DNA of 64,000 nucleotides from contig JAUCEF010000018.1 of NCBI GenBank assembly GCA_033558025.1, forward strand, positions 248,001-312,000. Direction: 5' to 3'. The notes beneath the pieces are model-generated. The model made no database searches. It was not told the DNA's origin and was given only the letters and a program-made list of their open reading frames with translations. This stretch comes from Phytophthora sp. 'mugwort'. Lineage: Eukaryota; Oomycota; Peronosporomycetes; Peronosporales; Peronosporaceae. Shown in pieces: positions 22,920-31,747 of this stretch. Position 1 is the stretch's first letter, and each line of letters begins with the position of its first letter. The translations under genes were made by a program, and so were the position numbers.

Positions 22920-24856
22920 ATGACGTCGATCTTCAGCGCGGGCCAATCCATCTCGAGCATCGGCAAGTCCATGACGGCCATCGCCCGCGTGGAGGAGCAC
23001 CTCGCCACCTTTATGAAGAAGGCATGCAGCCAGCATCCGTACAGACCTTACAAGAAGAGAAAAAATCTAATACTGGGCATCGTTGCTGCTGGTTGAGTGG
23101 TCTATGAACAGGTGATTTACTTCGAGAAGTTCTTTCAGCGCATGGGGTCGAATCTGCCAACGTGTACGTTGCCTCAACTACTTCAAGGAACCTCCCAATG
23201 CATCTGCTGACAGATCAACTTGCATCGTACCTGTCCAGGCGTCATGGATACAGCGACGCTACTATTCCAGCGCTGCTACGAGTACCGAGACGAGATTCGC
23301 GACGAGTTAGAGTACGTCGCTCCGTAATACTCGGGTCGTTTTCCCTTGACATCGTACCCATTCTCGGGGTGGTTGCTGTGTGCAGGTCTAGTGTCGCGTA
23401 CGTGGCAGATGCTGGTCGCTGGGTCGTCGGAATGGGAGACTGGAACAGCAAGATGGAGAAGCGTCTGAACCAGATCAGCGAGCTCGTGCTGCTGGCCAAC
23501 ACACTGCTGACGGAGTACGCAGTGACGGGCGAAGTGGGTGCTGAAGGTTGTCGGGACGAGCTGGACGCCTATCTGCAGATTTTGTCGGCAACTGTATCGT
23601 TGAAGAATGTGCCGGTGAATGGAAAAGTTAATGGTCGGCCTCCAGTTGCAAGGGCGAAGCCAACGACGGCTGCAGAATTTAGCTCGGAGATGTCGGCTCT
23701 CGGTACGGAGATTACAGGGGCGTTTTCTGACATGTTCGGCAACAAGGAGTTGGATCGGTCAGCGTCATCAGGGATCATCGGAAGGACAGCCAGATCTCAA
23801 ACTTCTGAACGTGCAGAGGTCGATAACGACGCCATGAATCCATTCGCGGATTCATATCGACGTCCTGTGGATCCGTACGCCACAACCGCTAGCAGTGCTG
23901 GGGCTTCTGCTAGTAGCAGCCTGCAGAGCCTGCCGGACGGTTCATCAGCGGGTGCTTGCGCAGTGCCTGAGTACCCGCTCTCGGATGGAGACACCCCAGA
24001 CGACCCGTTAAGTCCTGTGAGTTTGGGTGAGTACGAATGTTTGGAGATGGACTCGATCCCGAAGTATGCCGCCTTCAAATCGTCTGCTCAACTTGCTGCC
24101 CGGCGTCAGTATGCTTCTGGTAGCGGGAACAATAGCCTTGCAACGAGCATGATAAGCGATGGAGGGAGAAGTGTCTTCAGCGAGTCCAGTGCTGAGTACC
24201 ACGAACTATTTCCGTTGCTACCATCGTCAGCCAAAGCAGTCTCGAGAAGTTTGAGCTCCCTGGATACGACCTCTTCCTTGAAGAAGAAGCCTCCGATGAA
24301 GCCGATTATGGACATGAACTACTCGTACGACTTCCAGTGTGAGGTAACACACAACCCGTTCTTCTCACCAAATACACCAGGGCCGATTGTGTCGCCTTCT
24401 GAAGTTCCCGCTGAAACTGACCTGCGATTTCTATCGTCATCGGAACAGCAATCAACTCACTCAAGCACTAGACAGACATCAGCAGATATCGAGCTCTCAT
24501 TACCAACGCCATCGTCAGCACAGAGAAAGATAACGACAATGGCGACAGCTGCAGTAAGTACCCTCTCAGATCTGTCAACCACGCTCGACTCAACCGCCCC
24601 AGCTGCTACAATTATTCCAGTCAGCGGACCTGTTTTGGGGACAGTGGCCCTGCCGCCAACACTTCACGAAGCTATCGACTACACTCCACAAGTCACGAGT
24701 GCACAGCCTTGGAGTGCTAGAGCCGTGCAGAGCCATAATATATCTGAAGAAGACGAGACTGAGGCATTGGTGGCTGCTCTGAGAGCCTCTGCTGTTGAGC
24801 AAGACCATCATGATAGCGATCACGAGTATGATCTGTTTGGGGTAGGTAAGCCGTAA
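22920..24856 (+). CDS. Unrecognised protein with NPF motifs, 4 exons
   Basis: Exons 22,920-23,021, 23,112-23,163, 23,239-23,311 and 23,386-24,856 join in frame to 565 residues. The start has an ideal context (CCACCATGA). Introns 2 and 3 have GTACGT donors and CAG acceptors. Intron 1 uses a GC donor (AAG/GCATGC), the only choice that restores frame. The first 150 or so residues are mostly helical (EEHLATFMKK, VIYFEKFFQRM, FQRCYEYRDEIRDELE, KMEKRLNQISELVLLANTLL). The rest is a long Ser/Thr/Pro-rich, probably disordered tail. It contains two NPF tripeptides (MNPFADSY, HNPFFSPN), known ligands of EH domains in endocytic adaptors, and ends in EYDLFGVGKP. The helical part may be a membrane or coiled-coil module; I do not recognise the family. 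An endocytic-adaptor role is inference. Confidence 0.7.
23022..23111 (+). other. Probable GC-AG intron
   Basis: A 90-nt intron starting GCATGC after AAG and ending ACAG. Every GT donor nearby leaves a stop or a wrong frame or gives an intron of only 30 nt, while this GC donor joins phase-0 exons into a continuous helical sequence (FMKK then VIYFEKFF). Confidence 0.5.
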
Positions 24857-24930
24857 CGTGGCAAATGATCGAACTCAGTAACATACTTGCGTGATATTTC
24901 TCATCCTTCTCTTTCTGCGTCTCGATTGCA

Positions 24931-25869
24931 TCAATGCTTGTCGTCCTTGTGGCGTCTGTAATGCTCCGATGAGTCCGGAAGCGGAGGAGCGACCTCAATA
25001 TTGAGACGCCGACGTAGCTCCTCAATTGGCGTCTCGAACTCCTCCTCATACATGACGCAGTGCAGCGAATGCGCCTTCTTTGAGGCGCGGTTGGCCCAAG
25101 GCACATACACTTTCATCAGCAGGCAGCGCTCGTCGCTCGACAAGCGCAACGGGCCCACAAAGGCACTAAGCGCACTCACCGGCAAGTGCGAGTGTGCCAT
25201 CTCCACGTATTTGAGCGCGATCTCGCCCAGCACCGTCGGGGGCACACCAAACAGCGTGTGCCAAAAGTCGTGAGCCTCTCGGTGGCGCTGCATGACGTAG
25301 GCGAGTTCCGGGTCGTCCACGAAGCGCACGAGCGAGCGGCCGTCGGCGTCGAAGCCGTGCGAGTCCATGAACATGGCATAGTGGTGGCCAAATGAATCGA
25401 CTGGTAGCGCACGCAGGTAGTCCATGTCGATCTTCTCGTTGCGGATCACAGGCTTCTCGGCCAAAATACGTGCGCCCACGGGGTCTGCGCACATGCGCGC
25501 ATGGATGCGGCGCAGCGCGTCGCGGCCCGTGACCTCTCCCAGTGCGGCCAGCATGTCACCACGCTCCGGGTTCGTGAATACGGTCAGCGCCGATGTGACG
25601 GACAGTACAATCTTCTGCAGCGGTGTCGTCGGCATGTGCGAGTCATATTGCACGCGGCGCTGCGGCAAGCCAGCCACGGGTCCTAGTGCCATATCCGCGA
25701 AGGACGAGGCCGGCATGACTGCACTACCAACAGCAGCCGTCGCGTGCATGGGCGACGTGCGCGTGAATATGCGCGTGGCCGCTCGCGCCGCCGCGGACGC
25801 CAAGCGAGAGCGCAACATGGGAGTCATCCGGAGTAGCTTGAGGAATGCGCTATTAGGATCAGGGCGCAT
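24931..25869 (-). CDS. COQ4: Ubiquinone biosynthesis protein COQ4, mitochondrial
   Basis: A 312-residue protein from the first in-frame ATG. COQ4 is a matrix-side inner-membrane protein of coenzyme Q synthesis that scaffolds the CoQ complex. Recent work on the family implicates it in the C1 decarboxylation/hydroxylation step. The family metal site H-D-x2-H-x11-E is intact: HDFWH at residues 200-204, Glu at 216. Flanking blocks such as LPVDSFGHHYAMFM and SHLPVSALSAFVGPLRLS also fit. The N-terminus is rich in Arg, Ala and Ser without acids (MLRSRLASAAARAATRIF), a good mitochondrial presequence. Three starts are possible (25,869, 25,827, 25,818). An out-of-frame uORF overlaps the second as ATGA. 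It is divergent from the kinase gene, about 190 bp apart. Confidence 0.93.
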   Translation of the reverse strand: MRPDPNSAFLKLLRMTPMLRSRLASAAARAATRIFTRTSPMHATAAVGSAVMPASSFADMALGPVAGLPQRRVQYDSHMPTTPLQKIVLSVTSALTVFTNPERGDMLAALGEVTGRDALRRIHARMCADPVGARILAEKPVIRNEKIDMDYLRALPVDSFGHHYAMFMDSHGFDADGRSLVRFVDDPELAYVMQRHREAHDFWHTLFGVPPTVLGEIALKYVEMAHSHLPVSALSAFVGPLRLSSDERCLLMKVYVPWANRASKKAHSLHCVMYEEEFETPIEELRRRLNIEVAPPLPDSSEHYRRHKDDKH

Positions 25870-26059
25870 ACCATTGTTGCGTAATATTGTATCCAATCAG
25901 ATCATCTTATGACTGGGATTGGGAGAAAATGGGGTGGGTACAGTTACGATCTTATAATATGCCTCGTTTAGGTGCGACTTTGGTCGTTCGCCGCCGCAAA
26001 AGAATCAGACCTCCCAAGAACGGCACCGCACACTCTGCTGCGCGAGTGGACGAGCGACG

Positions 26060-28820
26060 ATGGCGGACAGCAGACGCGTGTTCGTGCAGATGGCGAGTGC
26101 ACAGGGTCCGCAGGTGGAGGTGGGCGCACCTGTTATGGCGTTCGTCATGCCCACGGACTCGTGGCTCTCGGTCGTCAACGAGTTCCTCATGGTACGGAAA
26201 CGATACGTCACTTATTTTTTATGAATTTATTGGCAAGTAATTTATAAAGCACTCGAGCCGATGGCTTTTGTCGGATTTAATCAAATCTAACCTGGATTGC
26301 GGCGCGTTGTGTACCATATCGTAGAGCTGCAATGACGATGACGTGGAGGTGGAGCAACGTCCACCTAGACTGCTGGAGGGCTGCGTTGTACTCCACGCGG
26401 CGTCTCTGCAGCAGGTTTCGGACCCAGTAGGTTGCGAAGACAGCAAGCAGTATATATTGTGCATGAGCGCGGACGACGCTGTGCGGCTGCAGAAGCAGAG
26501 GTTCGGGGACAGCAACGCTAGCAGCGTCACTGGCCCGAGTGACGCTGACGCGCTGGCCCGCGACAGCATTGCGCTCACAGACCAGCTCGAGTCGCTCGAG
26601 GAACTAGACTACTACTTTGATGAGGCCGGCACGCTACGCCACTGCCGCACTAATCAGGCCGTGTACGAGCTCATGAGCGACGAACGACGGGCGGGTGAAC
26701 TGGACGATATTGTCAAGGCTGCGATCTTTCACATCCAGATGGAGATGCTGGCTGAGTTGGCATTTAAGCAAGCTCGCGTCCCGCTCGATCCGCGGCCGGA
26801 CGAGCCAAAGGAAGCTCGTTCCAGTATCTTTCTGACATCAGACTGGCGTACCAACGACAATTTGCTCATCGTGGTCAATGGTGGACGAGGAGCGCAGCCT
26901 GGTATTTGGAGTCGAGACCTGCTGATTCAGGAAGGTTTGGAGCTGGGGTCAATGCTGCCGGTGATGCGTCGTGCCACTACCTGTAACTTTGGTGTGGCTG
27001 TGCTTAATCCTTCGACGAACAACGTGACCATTGGGAACGATACATTTCCTATCCGAGGCAATTCGTCACCGGATGAACACATGCTCTATGTATGGGATAA
27101 CATCATTTCCCGTGCACAGGCTCGCAATGTGTACTTCTTGGCGTACTCTTTTGGTGCCAAGTCTGTGGTGACTCTTATCCAAAAGCGCGAGGAACAGGTC
27201 GTCAAGCGTGTCAATGCGCTCGTATTTGCCGAAGGTGCCTATCGCATGGATTTATCGACCACGTCACCAGCTGTGGCCCAATTCTTGAAGCAACGCGCTA
27301 TCAATTTCAAGGGCGACGCTCAGATTCCCGTCGGAGGACATATCCCGGCAGAAGAGGAAAAACTTTCCTGCAGTTGTTTGTCCGTTGGAGATCTCACGGT
27401 ACCTGGTCCATCCGCTGACAGTAAAGCGGCTTCAGCAGCGGCTCCTTCATCAGCTCTTTCCAAACGCAGCAGTAGCAACAAAGCGCGAACTATTAGTCTT
27501 TCTCTGGAAACGACGTTTACATACTTTGTGGCTGCGCGTGATCGTGGCTGCGGCGCAACGGAATTTATCTTGGAATCAGAAGCTAAAACACGGACGTGGC
27601 TTGGTAACGTGATTCGCCATCGTCTGGACTCGTTGAAGCCGAAAAAGCAGAGCCGTCGCCTCAGTACAGCAATGGGTACCCACGCGAGCGATTCTCCTCA
27701 TCATCGGAAGACAGCTCGTCGATCGTCCTTGGACACAGACGCGAGTTCATCGGCAATGCGCGCATCGATTGCTAGCAGTCGCGGCAGCAACTCGTCCAGC
27801 CACCACTCGCATGGAGTATCTGTAAGTGATTTTGACTTGATCAAAGTGATCGGCAAGGGATCAATCGGAAAGGTTTTCCTTGTGCGCAAGAAAGATACAC
27901 ACGTTGTTTATGCCATGAAGGTATTGCGCAAGAAGAATGTGGTCCGTCATGGATTGGAAGAGCACATCAAGACGGAGCGTCTCATTCTTGAAGAGATCGA
28001 TCATCCATTTATTGCGCGGTTGCGCTTCTCATTCCAGACAAAGGACAAACTGTATCTCGTGACCGACTATTGCTCCGGTGGGGAACTCTTCCATCATATG
28101 TCCGACGAGGGCTTTTCGTATCAACTATCTCGTTTTTACGCGGCTGAGCTGGTACTGGGGCTTGAGCACCTTCATCGTCTCAAGGTAGCCTATCGCGATC
28201 TCAAGCCGGAGAACATTCTCGTTGAAGCGTCTGGCCACCTCCGCATTACAGATTTTGGATTGTCTAAACTTAATGTGGTTTCGGACAAGGGTGCTCAGAC
28301 ACTTGTGGGTAGTCCCGAGTATCTCGCGCCTGAAGTGTACAATATGCAGAAATATGGCTACGCTGTGGATTGGTGGTCGCTCGGCGTGTTCCTCTATGAA
28401 ATGCTCACAGGCGTGCACCCGTTTTTCGACGATAATCGCGAGATTATGGTCAAGAAGATCATGACACCAGGCGCCGTGTGCACGATGATGCCATCCGAGA
28501 TGCCCCCCGAGGCGGCGTCGTTGATTTCTGGTCTACTCACATTCAACCCGACCGAGCGCCTTGGATCGCGTGGCGCTCAAGAACTGCGCGACCACCCGTT
28601 TTTTGCCGGCGTGTCATGGGATGCGCTAAGCCGGCGCGAGGTGATGCCGCCATGGCATCCGGTGGTGCAGGATGAGCTGGATGTGGGCAACTTTGACGCC
28701 GAGTTCACATCCGAGCCCGTCGTGGACAGCGTGTGCACACATCAGTCGATGGTGCTGAGTTCCACGTTCACCGACTTTACATTCAACCCCAGCATCTCGG
28801 AATCCATGCGCAATCGATAA
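26060..28820 (+). CDS. Arb2-domain / AGC protein kinase fusion
   Basis: Exon 1 26,060-26,191 (44 codons) and exon 2 26,325-28,820 join in phase 0 (GTACGG donor, TAG acceptor) to 875 residues. Residues about 170-355 form an Arb2/FAM172-type alpha/beta-hydrolase-like domain: LLIVVNGGRGAQPGIWSRDL, VAVLNPSTNN, RGNSSPDEHMLYVWDNIISR, and FLAYSFGAKS with a possible nucleophile-like Ser. After a Ser-rich linker, an AGC kinase begins at residue 546: GKGSIGKV loop, YAMKVL Lys, YRDLKPEN, DFGLSK and TLVGSPEYLAPE. The AGC tail is present, with FDAEFTSEP and a C-terminal hydrophobic motif FTDFTF. All catalytic residues are intact, so it should be an active Ser/Thr kinase, probably regulated by T-loop and hydrophobic-motif phosphorylation. 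The family combination is unusual. Confidence 0.88.
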
Positions 28821-29216
28821 AGCTTAGAAATAAGACAGGCAAGTCCGATGTCGGCCTCATGCTGACATATCAGAGCTTCTATGCTTGCATTCTACTGTAT
28901 ATTCCCTCTCGAAATGCACTGGGCTGTCCAGTTTAACGTTCACAAGGAAAACACGCAGATGGTTGTGTACGTGCGTGTAGTGAACAAAACTATACAATCT
29001 TGATCGTGTTTTGTTGGTCTGTCGAGGGACGTACTGTAGCGTTTACTGGTAGGTGAGCGTTGAAATCTGAAGGGTGCAAGATGGCGAATGAAGGAAATGG
29101 AAGTGCGGTCGGAGATTCGGCCAGGCCCCGAGTAGAACTTAACTGTAAAGAGGCCGGCGATGTTAATCTCCACAAGCTGCTTTGCCTCATGTGCCAGTAT
29201 TCCACAGCTCCGTTGG

Positions 29217-29474
29217 TCATCTCCGGCGCTGGTCAGTAGCGCGGCTTCTTCTGCGGCGGAGCACGCCTGTAACGGTTTTGACGACGTTGAAGTGGGCTGG
29301 CCAATCGAAAGTCTCCGAACCGAGAACTTCAAGTAAAACGATATCGAACGGCTGAAGCTGCACCCAGTCATTAGCCGTCAGCACTGGAAGGATAGCGTCA
29401 ATGGCGTCAGCACATTCGGACAGGCCCACCACAGCTCTCTCTAACTCTCTCGGTGGAGACGTGGGGCGGTACAT
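29217..29474 (-). CDS. Small hypothetical protein
   Basis: An 85-residue frame with ATG start and a plausible coding composition (ELERAVVGLSECADAIDAIL, then WVQLQPFDIVLLEVLGSETF) ending in a basic tail of Arg residues. It lies between the kinase and RhoGAP genes on the opposite strand. A longer 143-residue frame (28,940-29,371) overlaps it in another frame, and its first half also looks protein-like, so an intron or frameshift could join them. No domain recognised. Confidence 0.35.
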   Translation of the reverse strand: MYRPTSPPRELERAVVGLSECADAIDAILPVLTANDWVQLQPFDIVLLEVLGSETFDWPAHFNVVKTVTGVLRRRRSRATDQRRR

Positions 29475-30357
29475 GTAGATGGGAGGGAAGAGGAGTTAGA
29501 TTGATGTCCCACACCCGCTGTGGCACGCCCGCTGTGGCACCAGCGTGGCGCGGGCATCAAGATTCCAACGCAGTCGTCAGTGCAGAGCTGACCTCTGCAT
29601 CTCCGTAATGGAAAGGAAGCGCCTGAATAAGGCTTATTTAATGGCGCCATGATATATTAGCGCTAGCAAAATGTCACTTCAAACTCTACAATAGGCCAGG
29701 GTCCCATTCAACAAGTTGAGCATAAATATGTAGTGGAAATATGTATTGTACCATATTTCTACCAGCAATTTCTTCAGAAACGGACAAGCCTGGCCTCACT
29801 TGTACATAGCAATATTGCGCTCTTCTTATCATTTTTTTTGAAATGATAATAACTTTACGCTACTTATTAAAGTTAAAACCTTGAAAACTGCAGTTCGCAC
29901 TGTTACACTGTAGTAGTGGTTTCGAAACGGCCACTGCCGTGTCTTCCGCCACGCTTGCCTGCTCCTTCTCCCGAGAAGGCTGCCGTCGCTGGCGAACGCG
30001 ACGGTGCCCAATATATACCTTTTCGCGCCGTCAACTCAAGAGCCCATTGATCGCTGTTCGAGGTGACCAGGAAGCAAGCAAGCAATCCTGTGCTCCGTCT
30101 TCCAGCCATTGCTGACTCCGAGCGTAAGCCACTGGAGACTTCCACACGCACAGGTACCGCGCCCTTTCACTAAGATCGCGCGCCATGCTGCCCTCTTTCC
30201 AGAAATCTTATTCAGATTTTCGTCGTGTATGTGCAGGCCTCAGCAAGATCTCACTGCGTTTTTTGCCCTCACAACCCGAGTGGACGAGTCGTACCCACCC
30301 CACACGAGCCTAGACAAAGCCCTGTCGACGTATCAGCCTCCCCAACTAGTGGCAAAA
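29475..30357. other. 5' region of the RhoGAP gene with a probable 5'UTR intron
   Basis: A 14-bp tandem pair (CCGCTGTGGCACGC/CA) sits near 29,517-29,545. GTACCG at 30,153 and the tract ending GTGTATGTGCAG at 30,238 look like a donor and acceptor. The bases before the donor contain no usable ATG, so the intron would lie in the 5'UTR and the ATG at 30,358 would be the first after splicing. Confidence 0.45.
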
Positions 30358-31398
30358 ATGCTCAACATCCAGCTGCCTGAACATGCAACCGTCAAGAGCG
30401 GCAGTGGGTCTCCATCGTCGCCTTCTAGCGCCCCGCAAGCCGATGGCGAGCAGGATTTGGCCGCGTTCCTCGAGATCGGGTCGCCTTACGGCTTTAAACA
30501 CGACGTGCACATCCACTACAACTTCCAGGAAGCGAGGTTCGAAGGCATTCCGGATAATTTCGCTGACTATCTGGTCTCTGGAGCCTCGGAGCGAGGTCGT
30601 GCAGATACGGTCTGCGTACTGGACGCCTTGGCGTCCCCCGTCTTGAAGAGAGAACGTCGTGCCAAGCGGACACGCACCAGCTCCGCCCCTCCAGGTGTGA
30701 GCTTATCTAGTATGATCGGAAGCATGTTTCCAGTCGACAGCAATGACCCCGTTCGGATAATGAACCAGCACTTCAAGTTGCCCTTCCGACAGGTCCCTCG
30801 AGTTGCCGTCCCGGGCTACGAGGACAGAGTCCCAGCCGTGCTGGTTATGCTGCAACAGCACTTCGTAGCGAAACAGGGATATCTGACTCCTCATATCTTC
30901 CGTGAATCACCCAGTAAGGCTGACCGAGATCAAGCCATGCGGGATATCAACTGCGGAGCTTTTCGAGGAGCAAACCACGATGTTCGAGTGCTTGCCGATT
31001 TAATCAAACTCTGGTTCCGTGAGTTGCCGGTGCCCATACTGCACGAAGTACCTGCAGGCGAGATGGAACGATTAGCGTCGGCTGAAAATATCGACGTCGA
31101 AGTGCTGAGTCTATTGGGGGACCTGGAATGCACCATCGTGCTGTGGTTAGCTGACCTGCTGGCCTTCGTGGCCGAGTACCAACCGCACAACCACATGGGC
31201 GTGGACCAACTCGCTATCGTTATTGCACCAAATCTTGTGCGTCTCGAGACTGAAAACCCCATGGTCGCTGTCGCCCTCTCCAAAGCCGTCGTCGATCTCT
31301 TCCGTGGTGTCTTGCGGTCACGATTCCAGCTTCGTCAGGAGTTGAAGGCCGCTAGAGTCATTGAGGGCGAGGACCAGGATGCGCCGATGGAAGCGTAG
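30358..31398 (+). CDS. CRIB-RhoGAP protein
   Basis: 346 residues from the first ATG after the probable 5'UTR intron; the open frame extends back to 30,109 without domain content. A CRIB/PBD motif lies near residues 39-55 (IGSPYGFKHDVHIHY), matching I-S-x-P-x-x-F-x-H-x-x-H. A RhoGAP domain spans about 150-320: HIFRESPS with the arginine finger at residue 182, LADLIKLWFRELPVPI, and MGVDQLAIVIAPNLVRL. RhoGAP domains stimulate GTP hydrolysis by Rho/Rac-type GTPases, and CRIB motifs bind the GTP form. The CRIB-GAP order is known from plant RopGAPs, so this protein probably turns off a Rac-like GTPase in polarity or cytoskeletal control. It converges with the glycosyltransferase gene, with 349 bp between the stops. 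Confidence 0.88.
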   Translation: MLNIQLPEHATVKSGSGSPSSPSSAPQADGEQDLAAFLEIGSPYGFKHDVHIHYNFQEARFEGIPDNFADYLVSGASERGRADTVCVLDALASPVLKRERRAKRTRTSSAPPGVSLSSMIGSMFPVDSNDPVRIMNQHFKLPFRQVPRVAVPGYEDRVPAVLVMLQQHFVAKQGYLTPHIFRESPSKADRDQAMRDINCGAFRGANHDVRVLADLIKLWFRELPVPILHEVPAGEMERLASAENIDVEVLSLLGDLECTIVLWLADLLAFVAEYQPHNHMGVDQLAIVIAPNLVRLETENPMVAVALSKAVVDLFRGVLRSRFQLRQELKAARVIEGEDQDAPMEA

Positions 31399-31747
31399 TC
31401 GACTTCTTGTGTATGATTCTCAAGCGTATTCTGATATTAGCTTACATGTATGAATTAGCTCAAGAGCTAAGCACAGCACAGGGGCTGCATGTGATGGATG
31501 ATCATAATCTAGTGTGAATTTGTTATGGTTCGCTTTGCCGCACTTGGCTACGAGTGAGTTGCGTCTATTGTGTTCGCTGTCCCTGCTTCTCCGACTCAAC
31601 GTGAGAAGACAAGCGGTCAACACGTGCATGTCATACTGTAGGTTGGACAACAACTATGCTACTACTTACAAGCTAGGCTGCCAGGCAGGTGCTATATCTC
31701 TATCTATCCGAACTCGAAGTTATCGAGCACTCCCACAGAGAGGGTCG
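31399..31747. other. Convergent 3' intergenic region
   Basis: Holds both 3' ends of the RhoGAP and glycosyltransferase genes. No ORF of interest is seen. Confidence 0.6.

Noticed and set aside
25424..25912. 162-residue plus-strand ORF over COQ4
   Set aside because: Antisense shadow of a confidently identified gene.
27822..27827. GTAAGT splice-donor match inside the kinase gene
   Set aside because: The reading frame continues through it into the conserved kinase start (SDFDLIKVIGKG), so it is coding sequence.
28940..29371. 143-residue minus-strand ORF
   Set aside because: It overlaps the better-started 85-residue candidate in another frame. Its C-terminal half reads like 3'UTR, so it was not listed as a separate gene.
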